Of a stretch of DNA of 30,612 bases, positions 21,134 to 29,514 are shown in pieces (position 1 is the first letter of the stretch; each line of letters starts with the position of its first letter). Below the pieces are notes generated by a model, which saw nothing but the letters and a program-made list of their open reading frames with translations, did no database searches and was not told the origin of the DNA. The stretch covers positions 1 to 30,612 of the forward strand of contig DAINRO010000024.1 in NCBI GenBank assembly GCA_036741795.1. The letters are read 5' to 3'. This DNA comes from DATKKM01 sp036741795. Its GTDB lineage: Bacteria > Chloroflexota > Dehalococcoidia > SM23-28-2 > RBG-16-64-32. Both the position numbers and the translations under genes were made by a program.

Positions 21134-23403
21134 GAATCTCCTCGGTGCACCTCCCCGCCTTCGGCCGCCTCTCGGACTTTTCACGGGAGCTTTCTCCCGG
21201 CCTCAACGTCTTCTTCGGCCACAACGAGGCCGGCAAGTCCACCCTCCAGCAGGGAATCTGCGCCCTCCTCTACGGCTTCTACGATGGCGACCGCGCCCGC
21301 CAGGACGAGACCGCGCGGCATCAGCGCTTTCGCCCCTGGAACCTGGGCCACTACCGCGGCTCGCTCCAGTACACACTCGACGACGGCCGCGAGTTCGAGG
21401 TGCGCAGGGACTTTTCCAGCCCAGATGTCGCCACCCAGCTCATCGACTCTGTCCTCGGCATCGATGTCTCGCCCCAGTTTGGACGGGCACGGCACGGAAA
21501 TGTCCCCTTCGCCCGCAAGCACCTCGGCATGTCGCGCGCCGTCTTCCGCTCCTGCGCCTTTATCTCGCAGGGCGAAATCTTCGAGATGGGCAAGGCCGCC
21601 TCGCCCTCCGAAATCGGTGACGCCATCGCCGCCCTCGCCGACTCCGCCCGCCGCGACGTTTCCGCCGCCCGGGCCATCGACCGCCTGGATGCCTCGCTCA
21701 GCAAGGTCGGCTCAGACCGCGCCCGCACCGCCAGGTTGCCCGTCGCCCGCGAAAGGCTCGCCGAAACACGCCATGAACTGGAAGTGACAGACGAACTGCG
21801 CCGGGAAATCGCCACCAAGGCCGCGCAGCTGGACGAACTCCAGCAGAAGAGCACCGCGATGGCACAGAGGGAGACCGAGCTGCGGTACCTACTGCACAGG
21901 TGCGCCCTCGACTCCATCGCCCAGAGGCTCGCCGCGATAGACCGGGCCGCTGGCAAGCTGCGGGACGCAGAGCAGAGATATGCGGGCCTGAAAAAAGGGC
22001 CGTTCATCGAACCAGCCCTCCGGGACCAGGTTGTCTCGCTTACGGGCGCCCTCGCCCGTTGCCGCCAATCCGTCGCCGACAGCGTCGTGGCAAGAGACGA
22101 CGCAGCCGGGGCCATCACGACGATGGCAAGGCTCGAATTCGACGCGCTCCGCTCGTCCTCGGCCGTGATGACGGACGAGGAGCGTCGCACCCTCGAGGCA
22201 ATCGCCTACCAGCAACGGCCCCGCCGCGGACTTATCGCAGCCATCCGCCGCTTTTTCCGCAACGCCCTGGCCGCCCTCGGCAGACTGATCGCCCGCCGAT
22301 CCGCCCCTGCCGCTGAGCCGTTAACCCCTGCCGTAACCCAAACGGAGGCTCTCGAACTCCTCGATAACCACCGGCGCTATCTCGCCTTGGGGCCGCTCGC
22401 CGAACGGCTCGAGTCTGCCGAGCGCCGCCTCGAGGCCGAGGAGGATGCACTCGCCGGAACCGAAGCGCGCCTCATCGCCGTGATCAGATCATCGGGTATC
22501 GAATCGGCGACTTCGGACCATGCCCTCGAAGCCTTTGAGGCGGCCTGGAAGACCGCCGAGGATTGTCGCGCCGCGCAGTCTGCCCATGAGGCAGCGAGAC
22601 GGGAGCATGAACTCCTGCTCCAGGGAACGTCAGAAGATCGATTGAGCGCGCTTCTCCAGCAGCACGGTGATGCCGCTGCCGCACTCGAGAGCCAACAGCC
22701 TGGCCTCGCGGACCGCCAGGCGCGAAACGACCGCGAAGGTCTGGAAAGGGACCTCACGAAGGCGCAGGAAGAAGCTCACGCCGCGGCGCTCCTGACCGGC
22801 ACTCTTGCCGAAGAAGTCCGCGTCCGGTTGGAACGCACCCGTCCGCGCGCCGAGCTGGAGGAGGAGATCGCGGCCTACTCAGGCCAGGTCGCGGACCTCC
22901 AAAAAACGCGTGCCGCGCTCACCATGGCGAAGTCTACCATCGAAGACGCGATGATCCAGGTCTACCGCGACTTTGCACCGGCCGTGAATAGCTTCCTCAG
23001 TGACGGGATCGGGCTCGCGACGGACGGCCGCTACACCCGCGTACAGGTCGATCCTTCCACCCTGCGTGTATCACTTCTCGTTCCAGAGACCGGGATGGTT
23101 GTCACCGACCCCCCTGTAAGCCACGGGACTCGGACCCTGATCTACGTTCTGATGCGCATCGGCCTCGCCCAGCACATGAGCGCGATCGGCGAAAGTGTCC
23201 CACTCATCCTCGACGATCCGTTCGTCGATCTCGATTCACGACGGCTCCCGAGGGTTCTGGACTTCTTGCTGGGGCTGAGTGAGCGGATGCAGATCCTGTT
23301 ATTCACCAAGGACGAGAAGGTCCTGGAGTGGTTCGCACAAGCCCAGCGCGGCAGTGAATGCCGAACGCACGAAATAGACCCGCTAATCCCTGCGCGGATG
23401 TAA
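21130..23403 (+). CDS. SMC/Rad50-like AAA ATPase (YhaN type), partner of the SbcD-like nuclease
   Basis: 757 residues. It starts MRISSVHLPAFGRLSDFSREL, then the P-loop GHNEAGKST (30-38) and the Q-loop region FISQGEIF. Predicted coiled coil with many Glu, Arg and Ala residues covers about 190-620. It is interrupted near 375-400 by a basic/hydrophobic segment (RRGLIAAIRRFFRNALAALGRL) in the place of the zinc-hook or membrane hairpin of relatives; no CxxC hook is visible. The signature VSHGTRTLIYVLMRIGLA, Walker B LILDDPFVDLD (about 693-703) and a C-terminal switch strand complete the ATPase. The short length and AAA_27-like start match YhaN rather than full-length SbcC (about 1000 residues). 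It works with the overlapping SbcD-like gene. Confidence 0.9.
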   Translation: MRISSVHLPAFGRLSDFSRELSPGLNVFFGHNEAGKSTLQQGICALLYGFYDGDRARQDETARHQRFRPWNLGHYRGSLQYTLDDGREFEVRRDFSSPDVATQLIDSVLGIDVSPQFGRARHGNVPFARKHLGMSRAVFRSCAFISQGEIFEMGKAASPSEIGDAIAALADSARRDVSAARAIDRLDASLSKVGSDRARTARLPVARERLAETRHELEVTDELRREIATKAAQLDELQQKSTAMAQRETELRYLLHRCALDSIAQRLAAIDRAAGKLRDAEQRYAGLKKGPFIEPALRDQVVSLTGALARCRQSVADSVVARDDAAGAITTMARLEFDALRSSSAVMTDEERRTLEAIAYQQRPRRGLIAAIRRFFRNALAALGRLIARRSAPAAEPLTPAVTQTEALELLDNHRRYLALGPLAERLESAERRLEAEEDALAGTEARLIAVIRSSGIESATSDHALEAFEAAWKTAEDCRAAQSAHEAARREHELLLQGTSEDRLSALLQQHGDAAAALESQQPGLADRQARNDREGLERDLTKAQEEAHAAALLTGTLAEEVRVRLERTRPRAELEEEIAAYSGQVADLQKTRAALTMAKSTIEDAMIQVYRDFAPAVNSFLSDGIGLATDGRYTRVQVDPSTLRVSLLVPETGMVVTDPPVSHGTRTLIYVLMRIGLAQHMSAIGESVPLILDDPFVDLDSRRLPRVLDFLLGLSERMQILLFTKDEKVLEWFAQAQRGSECRTHEIDPLIPARM

Positions 23404-23465
23404 CGTCTTTACCCATAAGGCCGTCCAGATTCACAGGTGGGTTAGTCCCCCACTGGGTGGTACTT

Positions 23466-24233
23466 ATGGAAATCACAACGATCGTTAACAAGACCGCGAC
23501 GGGCACGAGGACTGCCTGCGTGCTCGCAGACCCTCAGACCTGGCCCTCGCTTCTCAATGATGCACTTGAGGCTTTGGACTTCAGCGTCTTCGGCTGTCAT
23601 GACATCAATACCCTGTTCGAGACATGTCGGGATAGCGACGCCGGCCTGATCGTGATCGCGCAAGCGGACCCCGCTGGCGCCGTCCGGGCCTGCCGTGTCA
23701 CCGACAACATCGCGCAGGTTCCGATCATGGTGGTGATGCCGCGCGAAGCCGACTTGATCCCGGTGCTCGACGCCGGCGCCGACGACGCCGTCGTGGCACG
23801 CGCCGAACCTGCCGTCTTCATTGCGAGGGTCCGGGCGCTTCTTCGCCGCACTCAGCCTGCGTCCGCTGCGAACAACACCATTGCCATCCGCGAACTCACG
23901 ATCAACCTCGAGCGGTACCACGTGTACCTCCAGGGAGAACTGATCAACCTCACCCCGACCGAATTCCGCATCCTCGCCGTGCTCGCCAAGCAGGCCGGAC
24001 GGGTCGTCGACCCCCGCGCCCTCCTGGCCTCCGTGCACCAGCACGAGTACAGCGAGAAGGACGCGCAGAACCTGGTCAAGGTCCACATCGCGAACCTGCG
24101 CCGCAAGCTCTGCGACGATTCCCAGTCCGACAACCCGTACATCCTGTGTGTACGCGGGTTTGGGTACATGCTGGAACGCCGTGGACGGGCCCGCGAGGAC
24201 GACCCGTTGGCCCCGCTGATCGAGACTGCGTAG
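23466..24233 (+). CDS. OmpR/PhoB-family winged-helix regulator with degenerate receiver domain
   Basis: 255 residues from ATG 23466. The N-terminal domain (about 14-128) folds like a receiver, ending in LDAGADDAVVARAEPAVFIARVRALLRR. However, the phosphoacceptor Asp after beta-3 is Ala65 (GLIVIAQADP), the acidic pocket is reduced to one Asp (VLADP), and the conserved Lys near 111-112 is Ala-Arg. It is therefore unlikely to be switched by phosphorylation. The C-terminal Trans_reg_C domain (about 138-236) is intact: LTPTEFRILAVLAKQAGRVVDPRALL and VKVHIANLRRKL...VRGFGYML. There is no adjacent histidine kinase. It lies next to the sigma-like gene and the pst operon, so control of phosphate genes is a reasonable inference; it is not shown. 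Confidence 0.88.
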   Translation: MEITTIVNKTATGTRTACVLADPQTWPSLLNDALEALDFSVFGCHDINTLFETCRDSDAGLIVIAQADPAGAVRACRVTDNIAQVPIMVVMPREADLIPVLDAGADDAVVARAEPAVFIARVRALLRRTQPASAANNTIAIRELTINLERYHVYLQGELINLTPTEFRILAVLAKQAGRVVDPRALLASVHQHEYSEKDAQNLVKVHIANLRRKLCDDSQSDNPYILCVRGFGYMLERRGRAREDDPLAPLIETA

Positions 24234-24283
24234 TCCCGGCTGTAGCTCACCGATTCCCACGGCTTCGTTGGCACGCATGACTC

Positions 24284-24322
24284 TTTACCGCATCTAAACC
24301 TGCCCTGAACCCGTCCTCAACC
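24284..24322 (+). promoter_or_regulatory. Phased direct repeats (TNAACC) upstream of the sigma-like gene
   Basis: TTTACC, TAAACC, TGAACC and TCAACC begin at 24284, 24295, 24306 and 24317, exactly 11 bp apart. Four hexamers in helical register are the layout of an OmpR/PhoB-type binding site. They lie 73 bp before the ATG of the sigma-like gene and 50 bp after the winged-helix regulator gene. The AAC core is shared with the TTAAC repeats before pstS. Confidence 0.55.
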
Positions 24323-24394
24323 GCCGGAGTGTCACAATCGCGAAATCCTCTGTTAGGGTTGCTCTCAACAGCGAATTTCAGGAGGGCAGCCGAG

Positions 24395-24871
24395 ATGGGG
24401 ATTAGCGGAACCAAAGAGCGCCAGCAACCGAGGGTGACAGCGCGCAAGGACTTCCAGCAGAGCCGATTCGAGGCGTACTTCCCGAGGGTCTTCGCCTACG
24501 CGCTATGTGCAGCAGGCGACGAGGACACTGCAAGGGCCATCACGATCAACGCCTTTTCCGAAGCCTTCCTGCTTCCCGACATGCGCGAGGACGAGTTCGA
24601 GATGGAGATCTTCCGGATAGCGCGACAGGTCGCCCGGTCATCGAGCCGCGCGCCGGTCCGCCAGTCCGACGGCCTCACCGGCCGGGAGCGAGACGTTATT
24701 TCCCTTGTCTTCGACGCGCAGCTTCACCGCGACCAGGTGGGCTCGCTGCTGTCACTGCGGCCCGAGACGGTGCTGGGCATCATGCTCAAGGGTTTGCGCA
24801 AGCTCCAGGACCCGCTCCCGGCAAGCGCCGCTCCGCCGGTGGTCCCGGAGATGTTCCGGGCTTCCGCCTAG
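24395..24871 (+). CDS. Divergent ECF-like sigma-70 family protein
   Basis: 158 residues from ATG 24395, which has AGGAGG nine bases upstream; the in-frame extension to 24329 is not needed. Residues 20-82 resemble sigma region 2 (FEAYFPRVFAYALCAAGDEDTARAITINAFSEAF). Residues 93-137 resemble region 4 (LTGRERDVISLVFDAQLHRDQVGSLLSLRPETVLGIMLKGLRKLQ), with the helix-turn-helix recognisable. Both are weak, and the acidic DAED-type core contact of region 2 is only partly kept, so it may be a true ECF sigma factor or a sigma-derived regulator. There is no anti-sigma gene beside it. Its last four bases overlap the convergent phoU gene. Confidence 0.65.
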   Translation: MGISGTKERQQPRVTARKDFQQSRFEAYFPRVFAYALCAAGDEDTARAITINAFSEAFLLPDMREDEFEMEIFRIARQVARSSSRAPVRQSDGLTGRERDVISLVFDAQLHRDQVGSLLSLRPETVLGIMLKGLRKLQDPLPASAAPPVVPEMFRASA

Positions 24872-25533
24872 TAGGTCGAGACGTTGAGGTCGTGGATGCG
24901 GCCTTCCACCAGGTAAACCACCGCTTCGCAGATGTTTGTGACACGGTCGGCGACCCGTTCCAGGTTGTGAGCTACCCAGATGAGATACGTGGCGCGTTGG
25001 ATGGTCTTTGGATCGCTGATCATGAAAGTCAGCAGTTCACGGTAAACCTGCTCGTACAACGCATCCACTTCGTCATCCATGTCGATGACTCGCCTTGCCT
25101 TATCCGTGTCCCTCGTCCGGTAGGCGTCGAGCGCCCCCTCCAGCATGCGGATGGCTATTTCTGACATGCGTGGGATGTCTATATAAGGCTTGAGCGGCGG
25201 CTCATCGGAGAGCATCAGTGCAATCTTGGCGATCCCCTCCGCGTGGTCGCCCATGCGCTCCAGGTCCACTGTTATGTGCAGGACAGAGATGATCGTCCGG
25301 AGGTCGCTGGCGAGAGGCGCCTGCAGGGAGATCAACTCGACACATTTCTCCTCCGCGTCGTACCGCTTCTGGTTGATGTCAATGTCATGCTCGATAATCC
25401 GCTGCGCAAGCGCGACGTTACGCGTCTTCAGAGCCTCGATGCTCTGGAGGACAGCCGTTTCCACCATGCTGGCCATCACAAGCATGTCTTCCTGGATCTC
25501 GTTCAGTTGTCGCTCGAAAGCCGCTCTCGTCAT
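24868..25533 (-). CDS. phoU: Phosphate transport accessory/signalling protein PhoU
   Basis: 221 residues made of two PhoU three-helix bundles. The metal-binding motifs are visible as DLERMGDHAEGI (first repeat) and NLERVADRVTNI (second repeat). PhoU links the Pst transporter to PhoR/PhoB-type signalling and restrains phosphate uptake when phosphate is plentiful. It is the last gene of the pstSCAB-phoU operon, starting 11 bp after the pstB stop. It converges on the sigma-like gene with a 4-bp overlap. No PhoR-type kinase is in the window. Confidence 0.95.
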   Translation of the reverse strand: MTRAAFERQLNEIQEDMLVMASMVETAVLQSIEALKTRNVALAQRIIEHDIDINQKRYDAEEKCVELISLQAPLASDLRTIISVLHITVDLERMGDHAEGIAKIALMLSDEPPLKPYIDIPRMSEIAIRMLEGALDAYRTRDTDKARRVIDMDDEVDALYEQVYRELLTFMISDPKTIQRATYLIWVAHNLERVADRVTNICEAVVYLVEGRIHDLNVSTY

Positions 25534-25544
25534 TTCCCCTCCAC

Positions 25545-26447
25545 CTATCCGAACCGGCCAGTGATGTAGTCCTCGGTGCGCTTGTCCCGCGGGTTCGTAA
25601 ACAACTCGTTGGTCGGGCCATATTCGATAAGCTGGCCGTTAACGCCGTGTTCCTGGGCCAGGAGGAACGCGGTGTTATCGGAAACACGGGCAGCCTGCTG
25701 CATGTTGTGGGTGACGATGATGATCGTGTACTCCTTCGTAAGCTCTCGGATCAGGTCCTCGATCTTAAGCGTGGCGATTGGGTCCAGCGCGGAGCACGGC
25801 TCGTCCATCAAGATGACGTCAGGCTGGACGGCGAGGGCGCGGGCAATGCACAACCGTTGCTGCTGACCGCCTGAAAGAGCGAGGCCGGACTTGGAAAGGT
25901 CGTTCTTGACCTCCTCCCAAAGAGCAGCCTGCCGCAACGCGCGTTCGGCGATTTCGTCGGGGGTTCCCTTGATCCGGTTCACCTTCGCGCCAAACGTGAC
26001 GTTGTCCCTGATCGACTTGGGGAACGGGTTTGGCTTCTGGAAGACCATCCCGATTCGACGACGGACTTCTACGGGGTCAACCTTCTTCGCGTAGATGTCC
26101 GTCCCGTGGTAATTGATCTCCCCTTCTATCCGCGCTCCGGGGATCAGGTCGTTCATCCGGTTCAAGCAGCGGAGGAGCGTACTCTTGCCGCATCCGGAGG
26201 GACCAATGAGCGCGGTGACCTTGCGGACCGGGATCTGCATGTTGATGCCGCTGATGGCGTGCTTATTCCCGTACCAGACACCGACATCACTCAGCTCGAA
26301 GACGGCCTCTCCATCCGGAACCCTGATCGCTCCGAGTTCGGAGCCCGGCGTCGGATCGGCAAGGCTGGCAAGCGGTGCCGCAGCAGCCTGCAGGCGATCT
26401 TCGGTCTCTCTCAGCTCGGCTTCCTTCATTGGCGTCAATTGTCGCAT
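25545..26447 (-). CDS. pstB: Phosphate ABC transporter ATP-binding protein PstB
   Basis: 300 residues from ATG 26447, chosen because GGGGGG lies about seven bases upstream and because a longer frame would run into pstA. After an Ala/Glu-rich extension of about 47 residues, the ABC domain shows Walker A GPSGCGKST (82-90), the PstB-typical FQKPNPFPKSIRDNVTFG, signature LSGGQQQR, Walker B VILMDEPCSALDP and VTHNMQQAARVSD. The dimer hydrolyses ATP to power phosphate import. The N-terminal extension is longer than in the E. coli protein (about 257 residues). Confidence 0.96.
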   Translation of the reverse strand: MRQLTPMKEAELRETEDRLQAAAAPLASLADPTPGSELGAIRVPDGEAVFELSDVGVWYGNKHAISGINMQIPVRKVTALIGPSGCGKSTLLRCLNRMNDLIPGARIEGEINYHGTDIYAKKVDPVEVRRRIGMVFQKPNPFPKSIRDNVTFGAKVNRIKGTPDEIAERALRQAALWEEVKNDLSKSGLALSGGQQQRLCIARALAVQPDVILMDEPCSALDPIATLKIEDLIRELTKEYTIIIVTHNMQQAARVSDNTAFLLAQEHGVNGQLIEYGPTNELFTNPRDKRTEDYITGRFG

Positions 26448-26467
26448 CGCTGGCCCCCCTTGACCAA

Positions 26468-27367
26468 TCACGACGGGCGGAACCGTTCCCGAATCACGGC
26501 TGCGAAGATGTTCAGCACCATGACGCCCACCATGAGCACGATGATCGCCGCGGCTGCGTTTTGCCGGAACGCCTCGCGAGGGTCGATCGTCCAACCGTAG
26601 ATCTGGATCGGCAGGATCGTGAACGCGTCTGTCAGGCTTTGCACCGGAGTAAGGAAGCTGGGTGAGAACTGCAGGAACGTGAAGCCGCCGATCATGATGA
26701 TCGCGGCGGTCTCTCCCGCCGCCCGGGAAAGCGCCAGGATGATGCCGGTCATTATTCCGGGCATGGCGCTCGGCAAGACGTTGTGGCGCACGGCCTGCCA
26801 CCGCGTCGCTCCGAGGGCAAGCGCGCCGTCGCGCTGGCTCGGAGGCACTTGCCGGATCGCCTCCTGCGAAGCGATTACCGTCATCGGAATAATCATCAGG
26901 GCCAGGGTGAGGCTACCCGCAAGAATCACCGGTCCGAGGCTGTAGAATCGCACAAACACGGCCAGACCGAGGATGCCGTAGATGATGCTGGGCACACCGG
27001 CGAGGTTGGAAAGATTCAGTTTCACGAACGAGAGGAATCCGTTGCGCGGAGCAAATTCTTCAATCCAGATAGCTGTGCCCACAGCGATGGGAACGGCGAG
27101 GATCATGGTGACACCGACCACCCAGATAGTGCCGAGGAGCGCCGGGCGAATACCCGCCTGTTCGGGGAATCGGGACGGATAGTTCACAAGGAAGTCCCAG
27201 TCCAGTCGCTCGAGACCCTCCCTGAGCGTAATGAACATGAGCAAGGCGAGGACTGCCAGGCCGCAAAGGGTGGCGCCGAGGAACAGGTACCTGGAAGCTC
27301 TCGATAGCCACTGGCGTCGCGCGACGGCGCCCTCCGCCCGCAAACGCATTGACGAGGAAACAGCCAC
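26468..27367 (-). CDS. pstA: Phosphate ABC transporter permease PstA
   Basis: 299 residues from GTG 27367, whose first base is the last base of the pstC stop; GAGGAG lies about eight bases upstream. ATG 27349 is the alternative start. There are six hydrophobic segments with the family stretches IEEFAPRNG, LNLSNLAGVPSIIYGILGLAVFV (about 127-149) and the coupling loop DGALALGATRWQAVRHNVLPSAMPGI. It pairs with PstC to make the inner-membrane phosphate channel. Confidence 0.95.
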   Translation of the reverse strand: MAVSSSMRLRAEGAVARRQWLSRASRYLFLGATLCGLAVLALLMFITLREGLERLDWDFLVNYPSRFPEQAGIRPALLGTIWVVGVTMILAVPIAVGTAIWIEEFAPRNGFLSFVKLNLSNLAGVPSIIYGILGLAVFVRFYSLGPVILAGSLTLALMIIPMTVIASQEAIRQVPPSQRDGALALGATRWQAVRHNVLPSAMPGIMTGIILALSRAAGETAAIIMIGGFTFLQFSPSFLTPVQSLTDAFTILPIQIYGWTIDPREAFRQNAAAAIIVLMVGVMVLNIFAAVIRERFRPS

Positions 27368-28311
27368 TATTCGTACTCCTCGCGATAGCGGCGGACGAAC
27401 CAATAGGCACCCACGTTAATAGCGAACGTGATGACAAATAGCATGCTGCCAACGGCGAACAGCGCCTGGTAGTCCACGGTCCCACGTGCCGCATCGCCCA
27501 ATCCCACTTGCAGCATGAAGCCGGTCATCGTCTGGACACCTTCGAACGGATTCAGCGTCAAGTTGGGCGTCGACCCGGCGGCGATCGCCACGATCATCGT
27601 TTCGCCGACTACCCGCGCGATCGCCAGGAGAATGGCCGCGATGATGCCAGATAGCGCCGCGGGGACGACGACCCGGGTGGCGACCTCAAGGCGGGTCGCC
27701 CCCAGGCCGTACGCAGCCTCCCGGAGGTCGCGGGGTACATTGGACATGGCATCTTCGGAGATCGAGGCGATCGTCGGTAGGATCATCACGGCGAGCATGA
27801 TGCTTGCCGCCATGGCGTTAAAGATCGGGACGTTCTCCTTGCCGAGCAGCGGTTGAAGGACATCCTGTGTGATGAACGTGAGGGCGAAGTAGGCGTACAC
27901 GACCGTCGGCACGCCGGCCAGCGCCTCCAGGACTGGCTTCACAAGCTTGCGGGTACGGTTGTGCGCGTACTCGCTCAGGTAGATCGCAGTCGCGAGTCCG
28001 AGTGGGACCGCAAACAGCAGGGCCCAAAACGTTGTGTTGAGCGTGCCAGCGACCAGCTCCCAGATGCCGAACGAAACCGGCTCGAAGAGAGGTTGCCACT
28101 CGGTTTCGAGAAAGAAGTCCTGTAACGGCACGACTTCAAAGAATGTGATCGTCTCGCGAACGAGGACAAGGATGATGACTGCGGTGGTTATTAGCGAAAC
28201 AGCCGCACAGAGGAGCAAGAGCCCCATGATTGCCGTCTCCGTAGGACGGCCGAACGTACGCTTATCGAGGGCCCCATCGGCGAGTGTTCGGGAATCGCTG
28301 GCCAGGTTCAT
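27367..28311 (-). CDS. pstC: Phosphate ABC transporter permease PstC
   Basis: 314 residues. A soluble N-terminus of about 24 residues precedes the first TM segment (MGLLLLCAAVSLITTAVIILVLV). A large loop with WQPLFEPVSFGIWELVAGTLNTT and the conserved LAGVPTVVYAYFALTF follow, then the coupling loop REAAYGLGATRLEVATRVVVPAALSGI. It forms the transport channel with PstA, overlapping it by one base. The gap of 103 bp to pstS contains a 12-bp hairpin. Confidence 0.96.
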   Translation of the reverse strand: MNLASDSRTLADGALDKRTFGRPTETAIMGLLLLCAAVSLITTAVIILVLVRETITFFEVVPLQDFFLETEWQPLFEPVSFGIWELVAGTLNTTFWALLFAVPLGLATAIYLSEYAHNRTRKLVKPVLEALAGVPTVVYAYFALTFITQDVLQPLLGKENVPIFNAMAASIMLAVMILPTIASISEDAMSNVPRDLREAAYGLGATRLEVATRVVVPAALSGIIAAILLAIARVVGETMIVAIAAGSTPNLTLNPFEGVQTMTGFMLQVGLGDAARGTVDYQALFAVGSMLFVITFAINVGAYWFVRRYREEYE

Positions 28312-28362
28312 CGACGTCCTGCCGCCCTATCAGAGGTTCCCAGGTTGACCATCCCGCGCAAG

Positions 28363-28401
28363 TATAGAGGGCGGCCACGATAGAAATGACCGCCCTCTAT
28401 A
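28363..28401 (-). terminator. Intercistronic hairpin between pstS and pstC
   Basis: TATAGAGGGCGG (28363-28374) and CCGCCCTCTATA (28390-28401) form a perfect 12-bp stem with a 15-base loop, starting 13 bp after the pstS stop. No T-tract follows. It most likely attenuates or stabilises the transcript so that PstS is made in excess of the permease. Confidence 0.65.
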
Positions 28402-28414
28402 GCCTGCATGTTGA

Positions 28415-29449
28415 TTACGGCAGGTACGGGTCCAGCTTCGCGAGCTGCTCATCCAGGAGATCCTGAGGCAAGGGCACGTACTTGACCTCCGGGACGATTG
28501 TCTCGCTGTTGATCAGGTAGAACTCGGCGAATCCTAGGGCAGGGCTGCTCGTGTCCTCTAGGAGGGTGGTGGATGTATAGATAAAGAGTGGCCGGCTCAG
28601 AGGAGCATACGTTCCGTCGAGAGCGGTATCGAACGACGGTTCAACGCAACCCTCACCATTATCGATCTGAACTGCCTTTAGAGCGGACCCAGCCCCCTGG
28701 TAGTAAGCAAAGCCGAAATAGCCGATGGCATTGGGGTCGTTCTCGATCCCAACAGCCAGCACGTTGTCATCCTCCGACGGTGTGCCATCTCCGGTGTGTG
28801 TCGCGGTCTCTTCCACTCCCTCGATGATCTCCTCGACGAAGTAGTCGAACGTGCCGGAATCAGTGCCCGGGAAGAACCGGACGATTGGCTCATCGGGGAA
28901 CGAAGGATCGACCTCGTTCCAGTTGGAGACGCCACCCTCCTTGAAGATAGCGTGCAGCTGATCAACCGTCAGACATTCCACGAAGTCATTCTCCGGGTTC
29001 ACCATCACGGTGAGCGCGTCGATGGCCACCTGCAGCTCCACGATGTCACCCTCGGCGATACCACCGTCTGCGCAGAGCACTATCTCATCCTCGTCGATCG
29101 GTCGCGAGGCGTTCGCCACCTCGATCTCCCCGGCGCAGAACTTCTCGAAGCCGCCGCCGGTTCCAGAGAACGCCACGTCCACGCGGGCTGGTGATATGCC
29201 GCCGAACTCCTCGGCCATGGCAGCCGTGATCGGGTAGACGGTCGACGAGCCGTCGCTGGCGAGAGAGCCACTCAGGCCTTCGAGGTCGACCGAGCCCGTG
29301 ACAATTTCGGTCTTGCCACCACCGCCTCCATCTCCGCCGTCGTCACCCGTATCGTCGTCGTCATCGCTGCAGGCCACAAAGGCCAGCGCAAGCGCCAGCA
29401 ATCCCACCAGCATCGATAGACGGATCAACCGCGTGTTCAGAACGTGCAT
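28415..29449 (-). CDS. pstS: Phosphate-binding lipoprotein PstS
   Basis: 344 residues. The signal sequence ends in the lipobox AFVAC (Cys27), followed by an Asp/Gly-rich linker (SDDDDDTGDDGG), so it is membrane-tethered as in Gram-positive-type cells. The PstS fold shows SGSLASDGSSTVYPITAAMAEEF (phosphate-binding loop), DVAFSGTGGGFEKFCAGEIEVANASRPI, and later RFFPGTDSGTFDYFVEEI, all typical of the phosphate-binding family. It delivers phosphate to PstCAB. ATG 29449 follows AAGGAG. It is the first gene of the operon and has phased TTAAC repeats in its promoter region. Confidence 0.96.
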   Translation of the reverse strand: MHVLNTRLIRLSMLVGLLALALAFVACSDDDDDTGDDGGDGGGGGKTEIVTGSVDLEGLSGSLASDGSSTVYPITAAMAEEFGGISPARVDVAFSGTGGGFEKFCAGEIEVANASRPIDEDEIVLCADGGIAEGDIVELQVAIDALTVMVNPENDFVECLTVDQLHAIFKEGGVSNWNEVDPSFPDEPIVRFFPGTDSGTFDYFVEEIIEGVEETATHTGDGTPSEDDNVLAVGIENDPNAIGYFGFAYYQGAGSALKAVQIDNGEGCVEPSFDTALDGTYAPLSRPLFIYTSTTLLEDTSSPALGFAEFYLINSETIVPEVKYVPLPQDLLDEQLAKLDPYLP

Positions 29450-29514
29450 GCGTTGTTCTCCTTCTTAGCTGTAATCTGTCGGCTTCAGCGTAGGTAGGCG
29501 GTATGGTGTGCGTC

